44,878 nt of DNA from an uncultured Ureaplasma sp. (GTDB taxonomy: Bacteria > Bacillota_I > Bacilli_A > Mycoplasmatales > Mycoplasmoidaceae): NCBI GenBank assembly GCA_902766725.1, contig CACXEQ010000029.1, forward strand, positions 1 through 44,878, in the 5' to 3' direction. The notes beneath the pieces were generated by a model. That model saw only the letters and a program-made list of their open reading frames with translations. It was not told the origin of the DNA and ran no database searches. The translations under genes were made by a program, and so were the position numbers. This document shows, piece after piece, positions 7,919 through 18,542 of this stretch (position 1 is the first letter of the stretch; each line of letters begins with the position of its first letter).

Positions 7919-10327
7919 ATGTACAACCACACTAAAATTGAAAAAGATATTCAAATTTATTGAGATAGAAATAAAGTATATCAATTTGTGGAAAATGCCA
8001 ATAAACCTAAAACATATATTTTAGATATGTTTCCATACCCATCTGGTAAAGGTTTACATGTTGGTCATCCAAAAGGATATACTGCCACAGATATATTTGC
8101 TAGATACAAACGTTTTAATGGCTTTAATGTTCTTCATCCAATCGGATGAGATGCATTTGGTTTACCAGCTGAACAATATGCAATTGCTAATGACTGTAAT
8201 CCAATCGAGTTCACCAAAAAAAACATTGACATTTTTCGTAAACAATTGAAATCATTAGGATTTAGTTTTGATTATGACAAAGAAGTTGATACAACTGATC
8301 CTAATTACTATAAATGAACACAATGAATTTTTACTAAATTATTTGATCATGGTCTAGCTGAAATTAAAGATGTTGATGTGAATTGATGTGAGAAATTAAA
8401 AACAGCTTTAAGTAATGAAGAAGTGATAATAAAAGATGGAGTGATGGTTTCCGAACGAGGTTCATATCCTGTTACTAAAAAACCAATGCGTCAATGAGTT
8501 TTGAAAATTACTAAATATGCTAATAAATTACTTAAAGGATTAGATAAACTAGATTGACCAGAACATTTAAAACAAATTCAAAGATCATGAATTGGTAGAA
8601 GTGAAGGATCTAATATTATTTTTCCTATTAACAATGAAATAAAGTTAAATATTTTTACAACTCGACCTGATACTATTTATGGTGTTACATTTATTGCTAT
8701 TGCTCCTGAAAATAAATTAGTTCCATTATTAACTACTAATAGATGTAAATCAGATGTGGAAAAATATGTTGATATATCTAAGAAAAAAACAATTTTACAA
8801 AGACAAGAATCTAAAGAAAAAACAGGTGTTTTTACTGGTAGTTTTGCTAAAAACCCAATAAATAATGATTCAGTTCCAATCTTCGTTTGTGATTATGTGT
8901 TAAATGATTATGCTAATGGAATAGTTATGGGGGTTCCATCTGCTGATAAAAGAGATTATGATTTTGCAATTAGCAAAAATATTAAAATAATTCCTATTAT
9001 TGATGGTGCACAAAAATACATTACAAATGATGGAAAACACATTAATTCTCCTCTTGTTAATGGTCTAAATATTAATCAAGCATGTAAAGTTATTAATGAT
9101 TGATTAATTACAAATAAATGTGGTGGACCAGCAGTTTATTACAAATTAAAAGACTGAGTTTTTTCAAGACAGAGATATTGGGGTGAACCCTTTCCTATTG
9201 TTTATGATAAGAATAATAAACCAAAATTAATTACTAAATTACCAGTAGAATTACCATATATTAAAAATATTATTCCTAACACTAATGGTTTGTCACCATT
9301 AGCTAATTTAAAAAAGTGAATGTCTGTTACTATTAATGGTAAAAATTATTTACGTGATTCTAACACAATGCCACAATGAGCAGGTAGTTGCTGATATTAT
9401 TTAGCGTATTTGTTAAAACAAGCTAATGGTTCATATATTGATCTTGATTCAGACAAAGCATATAGTTTGTTTAAAAAATGATTGCCTGTTGATTTGTATG
9501 TTGGTGGACAGGAACATGCTGTTTTACATTTATTGTATGCAAGATTTTGACATAGATTTTTATATGATATTGGAGTTGTTCCAACAAAGGAGCCATTCCA
9601 AAAAATTATTAATCAGGGGATGATTTTAGGACCTAATGGAGAAAAAATGTCTAAATCACGAGGAAATGTTATTAATCCTGATGATATTGTTAATGATTAT
9701 GGTGCTGATACATTAAGACTATATGAAGCATTTATGGGCCCTATTAATGCTACATTACCATGATCAGAAAAAGGGATAAATGGTTGCAGAAAATGATTAG
9801 ATAGAGTTTATAGTTTACTAACTAATAAAGATATTGAATGGTTAGATTCATCACATGGTGATAAAACATTAATTATTGCTTTCCATAGATTTATAAAAGA
9901 TGTTACTAGTGCAATAGAATCATTTAGATTTAATGTAGCAATTAGTAAAATGATGGTTTATACAAATATATGTCAAAAACATAAACAACTAATTAAAAAC
10001 CATATTATAGATTTTTTGATTGTACTAAGCTGTTTTGCTCCTTTTATTGCTGAACATTTATACCAAATTTTATTTAAACCAAAGCAATCGATTGTTTTTT
10101 TAAATTGACCAAAATATAATAACAAGTATCTTATTTCTAAAACTATTACATTACCTATTCAAATTAATGGTAAGTTAAGAGATACTATTGAAATAGAAGC
10201 ATCACTTAGTGAAAAACAAATTTTACATTATGCATTAGCAACATCAAAGATTTCTAAATTCTTAAATAATAAAAAATATAAAAAAATTATTTATATTAAA
10301 AATAAAATTTTAAATATCATAATTTAA
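7919..10327 (+). CDS. leuS: Leucyl-tRNA synthetase
   Basis: This 802-aa class I synthetase charges tRNA-Leu. The HIGH-type box is [10 protein letters not shown] (residue about 45) and the KMSKS box is [10 protein letters not shown] (residue about 575). Between them the CP1 editing domain is present: [12 protein letters not shown] is the Thr-rich pocket and [13 protein letters not shown] carries the conserved Asp that orients mischarged Val/Ile for hydrolysis. This matters because some mycoplasmas have lost LeuRS editing. A C-terminal anticodon-binding helix bundle and a short tail domain complete the protein. About a dozen tryptophans are coded by TGA. The start follows an extended -10 directly, with no ribosome site. 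Confidence 0.97.
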
Positions 10328-10370
10328 TAAAAATAATTTTTATCATAAATAATTTAAGATTGGAGCAAAA

Positions 10371-11708
10371 ATGTTATTCAATAAAACAATAAAGGATAAT
10401 AGTATTAATATTAAAGCTATTTTTGGGACTAAAAATTCCATAAAAGATAAAGATAAAAATATCATTTTTATTTTTAATAAAAAGCAAAATTTTTCTTCTG
10501 TTATATTTTTACGCCAATTTTCATCAATTATTCTTAAATATCATCACAAAAATGTAAATATTGATCTTAGTTCATTCATTGATCATGTTCCGAATAAAGA
10601 CATTTTATCATTAGTAACAATGATTTTAATTAGACTTGATAGTTTTGTTGAGCCATCATTTAATTTAAGATCAAATCATGTGAAAACCCAAGCTAATATT
10701 ATGTATCACAATAAACATGCTGGTTTTATTAAAAAAGCCAATACTATTTGTAAATCATTTCATTTAGCCCGTCAATATCAAATTATGCCTGCTAATTATT
10801 TAGGGATTAAGGATTTTGTTTATGGTATATCAGATAATTTAAAACATTTAAAAAATAAAAAACTAAAAATAAAAATTTTGTGAGACAAAGATTTAGCCAA
10901 AGAAAAATGTGGTTTAATCCAAGCTGTTAACAAAGGATCTGATGAGTCAGCAGCATTAATGATTATAGAGTATTTTAATACTACTCAATCTTCAAAGATT
11001 GCATTGGTAGGAAAAGGTATTATGATGGATACTGGTGGTTATGAATTAAAACCAAGTAAATTTATGCAGGGCATGAATCAAGACATGACAGGTGCATCTG
11101 TAGTTTTTGGTATTATTCATGCTTTAGCATCAACTAATGCTAAAGTTAATGTTATTGGGGTTATACCATTAGCTAAAAATTTAATAAACAGTAAAGCAAT
11201 GTTTGTAAATGACATTTACAAAGCATGTAATGGAATGTCAGTAGAAATTTTATCTCAAGATTCAGAAGGAAGATTGATATTGGCTGATGCATTAGCTTAT
11301 GTAAATAAAAAATACAAAATTTCTAAAGCTATGACTATTGCTACTCTTACTGGTCTTTCTGCTGTTTCGTTTGGAGATTTTTTAACACCATTTTGAGCAA
11401 CAAAATTGATGACAAAAAAATTAATATTAGATGCAGGAGATTTATCAGGTGAAGGTTTGATTTCCTTACCACTTTTCCCAGAATTTTTTGAAATAATTAA
11501 TAAATCAAGTAAACTTGCTGATTGTGCAAATAGTTGTTCTATTAGAGAAGCAAGCAATAGTTTAGCAGCTGCTTTCTTAAAAAAATTTTGTTCATGTGAT
11601 GATTTTGTTCATTTTGACATTGCTGGTACAAATGAATTTAAAAAACATCCAATTAATCCATTAGGTTTAACAATAATTAATTTATTATTGAAATTTTATA
11701 ACAATTAA
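10371..11708 (+). CDS. pepA: M17 leucyl aminopeptidase
   Basis: This 445-aa two-metal cytosolic aminopeptidase removes N-terminal residues from peptides, feeding amino-acid supply in an auxotroph. The N-terminal domain (about residues 1-170) is poorly conserved, as usual. The catalytic half shows LVGKGIMMDTGGYELKPS (Lys and first metal-binding Asp), then NQDMTGASVV, then SEGRLILADALAY, the NTDAEGRLxLADAL signature with metal ligands and catalytic Arg. SQD replaces the usual NTDA at its start. The ribosome site is TTGGAG, 7 nt before the ATG. TGA(Trp) codons occur in mid-gene. The gene follows leuS by 43 bp and its transcript may end at the hairpin at 12062, beyond the inserted ISa copy. Confidence 0.93.
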
Positions 11709-11728
11709 TTATTTTCAAATCAAAATTA

Positions 11729-12054
11729 GAGCAATGTTGCAAAAAGTGTGCATTTTTTACTAGAAATCATTTCTAAATAAATAGATGTCTTTCTTTTGTT
11801 TTTTATTAATGATTATATATTTATGACATTCTAGACAATATCATCTATATGATGTTTTATTTTTACATTTTCTTTTTTGCTGTAAATGGTGTCCACAAAT
11901 TTTACAATATCTATTGCCGTTTTTAACTTTCTTTTTCATCGAATCATATTTATTATGAATGTATAGTTAGAGGTATTTCTTTAATTTTATATATGTATAT
12001 ATGCATATTTACTGAATTTTTGTTAAAAATTGCTCACCTTTTGCAACATTACTC
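11729..12054 (-). mobile_element. Short insertion element 'ISa', copy 2 (326 bp, MITE-like)
   Basis: The terminal inverted repeats are GAGCAATGTTGCAAAAAGTG on the left and, reverse-complemented, GAGTAATGTTGCAAAAGGTG on the right. The interior, read on the minus strand, matches copy 1 (1707-2166) along the TIR, the ATG region and the zinc-ribbon codons, then jumps by an internal deletion of about 130 bp to the common right end. It sits between the pepA stop and a strong hairpin terminator. No target duplication is clear. Confidence 0.75.
11760..11939 (-). pseudogene. Internally deleted ISa transposase remnant (59-aa open frame)
   Basis: The frame opens MKKKVKNGNRYCKICGHHLQ and continues with CLECHKY, so a complete CxxC-CxxC zinc ribbon is kept. 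It then fuses in frame to the transposase C-terminal tail DIYLFRNDF, which is also present near the right end of copy 1. All catalytic sequence is missing. If expressed it would be a 59-aa zinc-ribbon protein able at most to bind DNA, but decay is the simpler reading. Confidence 0.6.
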
Positions 12055-12061
12055 AGATATT

Positions 12062-12088
12062 AAAATGCTCATTGAATGAGCATTTTTT
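12062..12088 (+). terminator. Rho-independent terminator
   Basis: A perfect 11-bp stem (AAAATGCTCAT / ATGAGCATTTT) with loop TGA runs into a short T tract. It is likely the end of the pepA transcript, now separated from the gene by the ISa insertion. Because the stem begins in an A tract it could also act on the other strand. Confidence 0.8.
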
Positions 12089-12139
12089 ATTATTTATCAG
12101 ATTTTTTTAAAAAAAATTTTTTTTCATTTAAAATAATTA

Positions 12140-12170
12140 TATAATGTGGGTTAAAGTGGTATAAAGTGGG
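12140..12170 (+). promoter_or_regulatory. mraZ promoter with triple MraZ operator
   Basis: TATAAT at 12140-12145 is followed by three copies of a box: AATGTGG (12143), AAAGTGG (12153) and AAAGTGG (12163), spaced exactly 10 bp apart. Tandem AAAGTG[GT] boxes are the known binding site of MraZ, which controls its own operon in mycoplasmas and other bacteria. The first box overlaps the -10 element, and the GTG of the third box is in the right frame to be the mraZ start codon. Confidence 0.85.
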
Positions 12171-12612
12171 AAATATATTTTTAGGTACATACAAACATCG
12201 AATTGATGAAAAAAATAGATTAAATTTACCAAGCAAAATTGCAAGTAAATTTGATAAGCATATTGTTATTGTTTCAAAAGGATTTGATGGTTGTTTAGAA
12301 GTAAGAGGTAAAAATGATTTTGATTTATGATCAAATCAAATTCTTTCATATTCACAAAATAAAAAAGATGCCCGAATACTTGCAAGACAAATATTAGCTA
12401 ATTCTATCGAATTAGAAATTGATAGTGCTAATCGAATTTTAATTCCTGATGTTTTAAAACAACTTGCCCACTTAAAAAGAGATGTAATAATTGTTGGTTT
12501 GGGAAATAAGCTGGAAATTTGAAATGATAAAATGTATGATAAATTTATTGCTGAAACTAATAAACAATTTGAATCTGTAGCAGAAAGAATTGATGACAAT
12601 GTTAAAAAATAA
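12166..12612 (+). CDS. mraZ: Transcriptional regulator MraZ
   Basis: This 148-aa protein has the double AbrB-like fold and forms a ring that binds tandem GTGG boxes to control the division cluster. Both family DxxxR signatures are present: HRIDEKNRLNLP near residue 12 and IDSANRILIP near residue 87. The start is GTG at 12166, giving VGNIFLGTYKHRID, which matches the usual N-terminus of the family; no ATG is available in the right place. That GTG belongs to the third operator box, so bound MraZ would also cover the translation start. No Shine-Dalgarno is seen. The 3' end overlaps rsmH by 20 bp. Confidence 0.92.
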
Positions 12613-13519
12613 CATTCATATACCAGTTCTTGCTAACGAACTTATAAATAATCTTAATATAAATCAGAATGGGACTTATGTAGACTGTACAGCTGGTTTT
12701 GGTGGTCATAGTAAGTTAATTTTGGAAAAATTAAAATCAGGCAAATTAATTTGTATAGACCATGATATTAATGCTATTCAACATTTAAATAAATTATTTA
12801 AAGGCAATAAAAAAGTTTTGATTGTTCATGATAATTTTACTAATTTAAAAAAAATAATTCCAAATCGCGTTGATGGGTTTGTATTTGATCTTGGAGTTAA
12901 TAGCCTAATGCTTGATGATCCAAACAGGGGATTTAGCTATAAATTAGATGGTTTGCTTGATATGAGAATGAACAAATTAAACAAATTAACTGCTAGATAT
13001 ATTATTAATAATTACCAACCATGGCAATTAATTAATTTATTTGAAAAATATGGTGAAACAAAAAAAACTAAACTAGTAGTAAATAAAATTATTCATCAAA
13101 GGAAAACAAAACCAATTAACACAACTATTGAATTAGCCAATTTAATTTGTAGTTGCTTTAAAACTTTTAATAGATCTAGAAAACATCCAGCTAAAACATT
13201 TTTTCAAGCATTAAGAATTGTTGTTAATGATGAAATCAATTGTTTAGTTAATGGTTTAAAGCAAGCAATAAATTTGCTTAAGCATAAAGGAAGAATAGCT
13301 GTTATTTCATTTCATTCTATTGAAGATAGAATTATAAAAAACACATTCAAAGAATTTACAACTAAAAAAGATTTGTTTAACAAAACTGTACCATTAACAA
13401 AAATAGTTGATGCTAATTTTAAATTAATAACAAAAAAACCAATAGTTCCATCTGAATCTGAAATATTATTTAATTCTAGATCTCATAGTGCAAAATTGCG
13501 GATAATGGAGAGAATTTAA
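12593..13519 (+). CDS. rsmH: 16S rRNA m4C1402 N4-methyltransferase
   Basis: RsmH (MraW) methylates N4 of C1402 in the ribosomal P site using SAM. The protein is 308 aa from the ATG at 12593, chosen for an AGAAAG ribosome site 6 nt upstream; ATG 12599 is possible. It begins HIPVLANELI as the family does. The SAM loop is YVDCTAGFGGHSKLIL (residues about 30-45), and DLGVNSLMLDDPNRGFSYK with DGLLDMRMN is the highly conserved central signature. HPAKTFFQALRIVVNDE and VISFHSIEDRIIK follow as expected. It is the second gene of the mraZ operon. Confidence 0.96.
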   Translation: MTMLKNNIHIPVLANELINNLNINQNGTYVDCTAGFGGHSKLILEKLKSGKLICIDHDINAIQHLNKLFKGNKKVLIVHDNFTNLKKIIPNRVDGFVFDLGVNSLMLDDPNRGFSYKLDGLLDMRMNKLNKLTARYIINNYQPWQLINLFEKYGETKKTKLVVNKIIHQRKTKPINTTIELANLICSCFKTFNRSRKHPAKTFFQALRIVVNDEINCLVNGLKQAINLLKHKGRIAVISFHSIEDRIIKNTFKEFTTKKDLFNKTVPLTKIVDANFKLITKKPIVPSESEILFNSRSHSAKLRIMERI

Positions 13520-13521
13520 TT

Positions 13522-14529
13522 ATGAAAGATTCGAGCAAAACAAATAAAATTCTATTTGTCGACGAGACAAAAATATGGTTATTTGTTTATAACATAATTA
13601 ATAATGCTCCTAATCTATTATTTTTTAAATCAGAAGACTATAACAAAATAACATTCAAAACAAAATTGTTAAAAATTTTAACAGTGGCTGGTAATTTTTT
13701 AGGTTTCAACATTAAAAACCTTAATGTTGTTATTAATGATCCAAATATTACTATCAAAAAAACTTTTAAACAAAAATATAATGGCAATGTCAGCAAAGGA
13801 AAAATTAAAGAATTACTTAGTACTATTAATGGTCCACAATTAAATAACTCATATTTAAATAAAATAATTTTTAGTGATTGAGAATTAGATATTAAGCATA
13901 ATGTTACATATGCAAGTTATGTAACATACTGAACTGATTATGACAAAACATTCTTTTTCCTAAATGCCATATTAAACGAATGTCACATAAGTATTAATTC
14001 CATTGATAATTTATACCTAATAGACAATAAAAATAATTCTTCCCATTCAAACATAATAAAAATCATTAAGAATAAAGTAATCTATCAACAATATGACAAT
14101 GGTTTATTAAATGATATCATTACCAAGACTTTTGATGAAAATGAACTATTTATTAGCATAGCAAAAGAATATTCAACAAATGTTAATTTAATTAAAAATA
14201 CATTTTTAATAATTAAAAATACTAATTTAAATATTTCAAGAAATATAAATATGAACTTATCATTTAATTTACGAAATAATTTTATCTCGTCTATTAATAT
14301 AGAAAAATTATTGTTATCTTATAAAAAAATTCTATTTTCTATTGTAAAAACACAATTTAGTCAAATCAATTATTCTTTTGACAATAATTTTATAAAGTTT
14401 ATAGATCAAATTATTGATTTTGATATGTTAACACTTAATTCGTCTGTTTTTCTCAAGTTAATTGATTTATCATCCAATAATGTATATGATAATAGTTATA
14501 ATGTAAATCAGTATATAAGTAAAAATTAA
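13522..14529 (+). CDS. Hypothetical division-cluster protein, possibly a divergent FtsA
   Basis: This 335-aa protein starts 2 bp after rsmH, in the position where mollicutes usually carry an uncharacterised gene followed by ftsZ. I see no strong motif. An early DETKIWLFV could be an actin-fold strand. A segment with NVVINDPNITIKKTFKQKY, HNVTYASYVTYWTD and then FLNAILNECHISI vaguely follows the order of the FtsA 1C subdomain (strand, variable loop, V-x-V-x-x strand, helix, cysteine turn). No convincing ATP-binding phosphate loops are seen. The protein is rich in Asn, Ile and Lys. No ftsZ follows; the next genes are dnaJ and grpE. The FtsA relation is a weak inference needing profile search. 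Confidence 0.6.
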
Positions 14530-14548
14530 TTATAATTAGTGATAATAA

Positions 14549-14575
14549 TTAGCACTCTATATTTAAAAGTGCTAT
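14549..14575 (+). promoter_or_regulatory. CIRCE operator (HrcA site) upstream of dnaJ
   Basis: TTAGCACTC, N9, AAGTGCTAT: the left arm is perfect and the right arm matches 7 of 9 bases of GAGTGCTAA. CIRCE is the binding site of the heat-shock repressor HrcA. It ends 7 bp before the -10 at 14583, so a bound repressor would cover the -35 region. Confidence 0.85.
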
Positions 14576-14582
14576 TTTAATG

Positions 14583-14588
14583 TATAAT
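14583..14588 (+). promoter_or_regulatory. dnaJ -10 element
   Basis: TATAAT preceded by TG lies between the CIRCE operator and the dnaJ ATG at 14598. Transcription would start around 14594-14597, leaving essentially no leader, which argues that the longer frame beginning at ATG 14580 is not the translation start. Confidence 0.6.
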
Positions 14589-14597
14589 AGTGATATT

Positions 14598-15806
14598 ATG
14601 AATAATAATAAAAAAGATTATTATGAGATCCTAGGTGTTTCTAAAGGTGCTACTGAGCATGAAATTAAATCCGCTTTTAGACGTCTTGCAATGAAATATC
14701 ACCCTGATCATAATAAAGCCCCAGATGCAGAAGAAAGATTTAAAGAAATTAATGAAGCTTATGCAGTTTTATCAGATCAACAAAAAAGAGCAACTTATGA
14801 TCAATTTGGATATGATGGTTTAAATCAACAAGGTTTTTCAGGTGGAGGCAATCCATTTGATATTTTCAATGAATTTTTTCGCACAAATTCTCATGGTGGA
14901 GAAGTTCATTTCAATTTTGATGGTTCAGATGATGATGAAATTGATTTGGGAGATATTTTTGGTGGTTTGTTTGGTGGGAGAAGATCTTCCCATAGATCAT
15001 CAAGAGAAACAATCTTATATGAACTAAATATAAAAGATGAAATAACTATAGATTTTTTGGAAGCTATAAAAGGTTGTAAAAGAGATATAACTTTAAAGAT
15101 AAAATCTACTTGTGATGCTTGCAAAGGAACTGGAGTGTCGTCTGAAGCAAATTCAGTAGCAATTTGTAAATATTGTAATGGTTCAGGAGTCATTTTGAAA
15201 AGACAAAGAACACCTTTTGGATTTATGCAAAGCCAAACTGTTTGTCCATACTGTAATGGAACTGGAAAGATTGTTAAAAAACCATGCCAAAAATGTAATG
15301 GAAAAAAATATTTAGAACAACTAAAAACATATGAAATTGAATTTGCCCCTGGAATGGAAAATGGTCAAATAATAAAAGTACCAAGCCATGGACATAATTT
15401 TAAAAATTTTACTGGTGATTTATATATAAAAGTTAATGTAAAAACTTCGCCTATTTTTCAAAGAAAAGGTGATATTATTTATACATCTGTTGTTGTTGAT
15501 CCATTAAAAGCATTAATTGGTGGTGAAGTATCAATTCCAACTCCCTATGGTTTTAAGAATGTATATTTAAGTCCAAGTACAAAAAATGGTCAAGAAATTG
15601 AAATACCAAACGCCGGTATTAAAAATAATAAAAGGAAAATTTTATCTACGAAAACTAATGGTTTATTAATAGCAAAAATTAAATATGCTTGTCCTAATAA
15701 ATATCAAAAATCAGAATATAAAATTTTATCAAATATATATGATAAAAATAAAAATAATATTGAAGTTGACAAATATTATGAATTAGCAAAAAAGGAGATT
15801 GAATAA
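14598..15806 (+). CDS. dnaJ: Chaperone DnaJ (Hsp40)
   Basis: DnaJ delivers substrates to DnaK and stimulates its ATPase. The 402-aa protein has all standard parts: a J-domain (residues about 5-70) with the HPD motif in [10 protein letters not shown], a Gly/Phe-rich linker, and four zinc-finger repeats [24 protein letters not shown] and CQKCNGKK. The two-lobed C-terminal substrate-binding domain includes [10 protein letters not shown] and [11 protein letters not shown]. An upstream in-frame ATG at 14580 overlaps the -10 element and is rejected. The stop TAA shares an A with the ATG of grpE (TAATG), so the two are translationally coupled. A CIRCE operator precedes the pair. Confidence 0.97.
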   Translation: MNNNKKDYYEILGVSKGATEHEIKSAFRRLAMKYHPDHNKAPDAEERFKEINEAYAVLSDQQKRATYDQFGYDGLNQQGFSGGGNPFDIFNEFFRTNSHGGEVHFNFDGSDDDEIDLGDIFGGLFGGRRSSHRSSRETILYELNIKDEITIDFLEAIKGCKRDITLKIKSTCDACKGTGVSSEANSVAICKYCNGSGVILKRQRTPFGFMQSQTVCPYCNGTGKIVKKPCQKCNGKKYLEQLKTYEIEFAPGMENGQIIKVPSHGHNFKNFTGDLYIKVNVKTSPIFQRKGDIIYTSVVVDPLKALIGGEVSIPTPYGFKNVYLSPSTKNGQEIEIPNAGIKNNKRKILSTKTNGLLIAKIKYACPNKYQKSEYKILSNIYDKNKNNIEVDKYYELAKKEIE

Positions 15807-16447
15807 TGGAGAAAAAAAATAATCAACAACCAAAAAAAGTTAATAACAAAAATGATATCAATATTAATAAACAAAAACAAGATTTAACAAATAAAGAAAT
15901 TCATAATTTAAAAACTACTATTGATCAGTATCAAAAAACATTAAAAGATAAAGATGACGTGATTAACAATCTCACTAGTCAAATAGAAACATATACTAAA
16001 CAATATAAAGATTTAGTCTTATCAATTGAACAAAAAGCTAATAATAAAATTAATGAATCTATCAATGAATATAAGATTAAATTAAATAAAGAATCTGAAT
16101 ATTTTAAAAAATACGCCATAGAAAAAGATGCAATGAAAATTATTGATCTAGTTTTACAACTTGAACGAGCTTGTAATTTTCCATCTAATGATAATAAAAT
16201 AAACAATTTCTTATCAGGGTTCAAAATTATTTTGACCATGGCTAATAATTTGTTAAATGATTTACATATTTCCATTATTAAACCAAAAAATGGAGATACA
16301 TTTGATCCTAATACCATGGAATGTTTTGAACTTGTTAAGGATGAAAATAAGAAAAACGATGCAATTCATTCAATTATAGAAAATGGTTATAAATTACATG
16401 ACCATATATTAAAACCTGCATTGGTCAAAGTTGTAAAAAATAATTAA
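15806..16447 (+). CDS. grpE: Nucleotide exchange factor GrpE
   Basis: GrpE releases ADP from DnaK. The 213-aa protein has a long charged N-terminus, a heptad-rich coiled coil (about residues 30-100, with repeated Ile/Leu/Lys), and the conserved head: YFKKYAIEKDAMKIIDLVLQ, then KIILTMANNLLNDLHI, and GDTFDPNTMECFELV, the family signature near the C-terminus. GGAG precedes the ATG inside the end of dnaJ. The order dnaJ-grpE, without hrcA or dnaK, is unusual; hrcA and dnaK must be elsewhere. Confidence 0.93.
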   Translation: MEKKNNQQPKKVNNKNDININKQKQDLTNKEIHNLKTTIDQYQKTLKDKDDVINNLTSQIETYTKQYKDLVLSIEQKANNKINESINEYKIKLNKESEYFKKYAIEKDAMKIIDLVLQLERACNFPSNDNKINNFLSGFKIILTMANNLLNDLHISIIKPKNGDTFDPNTMECFELVKDENKKNDAIHSIIENGYKLHDHILKPALVKVVKNN

Positions 16448-16496
16448 ATGTTTATTTTCATACCTAGTAAATAAATATAATTATTAAATAATAACT

Positions 16497-17858
16497 ATGA
16501 GACATATTGATATAAAAAAAATATTTGATAATAAAAAGTTATTGAACCAAAAGGTAAAAGTTGATGGTTGAATAAAATTTAATCGAGATAGTGGTAAAAT
16601 TATTTTTTTAGAATTAAATGATGGTACAACTATAGAAAATATTCAGGTGGTTGTTAAACCTGATCTTTTAAAAAATTTTACAGAAATTAAATCTTTTAAT
16701 ATAGCATCAGCCATTAGAGTAGAGGGGTTAATTCAAAATAACATCAGAACTAATAAAATTGAGATTTTGGCAAACAAGATTAAACTTCTTAAGACAGCTA
16801 ATAATGATTACCCATTGCAAAATAAAGAGCATTCCATTGAATTTTTAAGAGAAATTTCCCATTTAAAAGCCAGAGCAACTACTATTCAAGCTATTATGCG
16901 AGTAAGAAGTGAATTAGCATTTGCTATTCATAGTTTTTTTCATCAAAAAGGATTCATGTATATGACTAATCCAATCATAACAAGTAATGATTGTGAAGGA
17001 GCCGGGGAAAATTTTGTAATTAAACAAGATGATAATAATCCATTTTTTACAGTTGGTACACCTAATTTAACTGTATCTGGACAATTAAATGCTGAAGCTT
17101 TTGCTCTTGGAATGAAGAAAGTTTATACATTTGGTCCCACATTTAGAGCTGAAAAAAGTCATACTAATAGACATTTAGCAGAATTTTGAATGGTTGAACC
17201 TGAAATTAATTTTATTAATTTACGTCAACTACTAACATTAATAGAGCAAATGTTTAAAAATATAATTAGCAAAACATTAGTCAAATGTACTAATGAAATT
17301 AAGTTTTTAAACAAAAAATATAATAATAATACATTTGATGTACTTACTGATTTACTAACAAAAAAATTTGTTAAAGTAGATTATAAAAAAGCAGTTGAAA
17401 TTTTACAATATGCAGTAAAAAATGGATACAATTTTGATGATAATAATATATTTTATGGTAAAGATTTTGCATCCGAACATGAGAGATATTTATGTGAAAA
17501 ACATTTTAAAGGACCAGTTTTTTTAATTAATTTTCCTAAAGAAATAAAAGCTTTTTATATGAAAGTTAATCCAGATGGTAAGTCAGTTGCTGCATGTGAT
17601 TTATTAGTCCCAAAAGTAGGGGAAATAATTGGTGGTTCACAACGTGAAGACAATTATGATAAAATCGTTAAAAGATGTCAAGAAATGAATATAGATATAA
17701 AAAATTTACAATGATATCTTGATTTACGAAAATATGGATATTTTAGATCATCCGGTTTTGGTTTAGGTTTTGAAAGAATAATAATGTATATTACTGGAAT
17801 TGATAATATCAAAGATACTATTCCTTTTGCAAGAACAAATGGAGAATTAAAATTTTAA
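16497..17858 (+). CDS. asnS: Asparaginyl-tRNA synthetase
   Basis: This 453-aa class IIb synthetase charges tRNA-Asn directly. An N-terminal OB-fold anticodon-binding domain (about residues 1-100, with [12 protein letters not shown]) precedes the catalytic core. Motif 1 is near [16 protein letters not shown], motif 2 is [20 protein letters not shown] with WMVEPEI, and motif 3 is [15 protein letters not shown]. Ending in [12 protein letters not shown] is typical of AsnRS rather than AspRS. Four Trp codons are TGA, one at the junction of motif 2. The pgsA start codon follows the stop with no gap. Confidence 0.95.
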
Positions 17859-18542
17859 ATGAATAAATTTAACAAACTTTCATTAGAAAAAAAAGATATT
17901 CCAAATTTCTTAATTATTATTAGATTGATTTTGACTATTTTCATTGTTGCTTTACTTATTGGTAAATTTTATAAAGTGCCTGGTGATATTACTATATATT
18001 CAATTAAAGATATATTTGCAGAAAAAAGTCTAGATAATGAAAAAATATATTGTTCTATATCACTTTATCAACTACTTGCAGGAATATTATTTGTTATTGC
18101 CTGTTTAAGTGATTTTTTAGATGGTTATGTTGCTAGAAAGCATAATTGGGTTTCACATTTTGGTAAAATTTGAGATCCTATTGCTGACAAAGTCTTAATA
18201 AATTCAGTACTAATATGTTTTACAGTATTAAAATTTATTCCAATTTTTATTTCAATAATTATGATTGCTAGAGATGTCATTATTGATGCTAAAAGAATGT
18301 TTGATTGTAAGCAAAACGCTGATGTATCAGCTAATATTTATGGCAAATTAAAGACTATTTTGCAAATGTGAGGGATAATTTTCATTTTCTTTATATGCTG
18401 TTTTACAAATGAAGATAATACCCATAATAAAATGTGGTGATTTGGGCAAAATTTATTAATGTATACTGCCACTATTATGTCAATTTTTTCTGGTAGTTAT
18501 TATCTATTTGCTAAAAATATACATGATGATCACAAAAATTAA
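17859..18542 (+). CDS. pgsA: CDP-diacylglycerol-glycerol-3-phosphate 3-phosphatidyltransferase
   Basis: This 227-aa membrane enzyme makes phosphatidylglycerol phosphate, the precursor of PG and cardiolipin. The CDP-alcohol phosphotransferase signature DG(x)2AR(x)8G(x)3D(x)3D is complete in DFLDGYVARKHNWVSHF and GKIWDPIADK, with all catalytic aspartates. Hydrophobic segments lie near residues 18-38, 72-95, 120-145, 170-190 and 195-215. It begins directly at the asnS stop and overlaps cinA. The pgsA-cinA-recA order is the one seen in Bacillus and streptococci, an old Firmicute arrangement. Confidence 0.93.

Noticed and set aside
7646-7935. Plus-strand frames between Nif3 and leuS
   Set aside because: They are shadows of the minus-strand Nfu gene, which has family motifs (GGDV and CxxC).
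14580-14597. Longer DnaJ start at ATG 14580
   Set aside because: This ATG overlaps the -10 element, so it would precede the transcription start; ATG 14598 also gives the usual N-terminus.
16448-16496. T-box or other leader element before asnS, and likewise before leuS, trpS and alaS
   Set aside because: Upstream gaps are 2-50 bp and contain no specifier stem or terminator pair.
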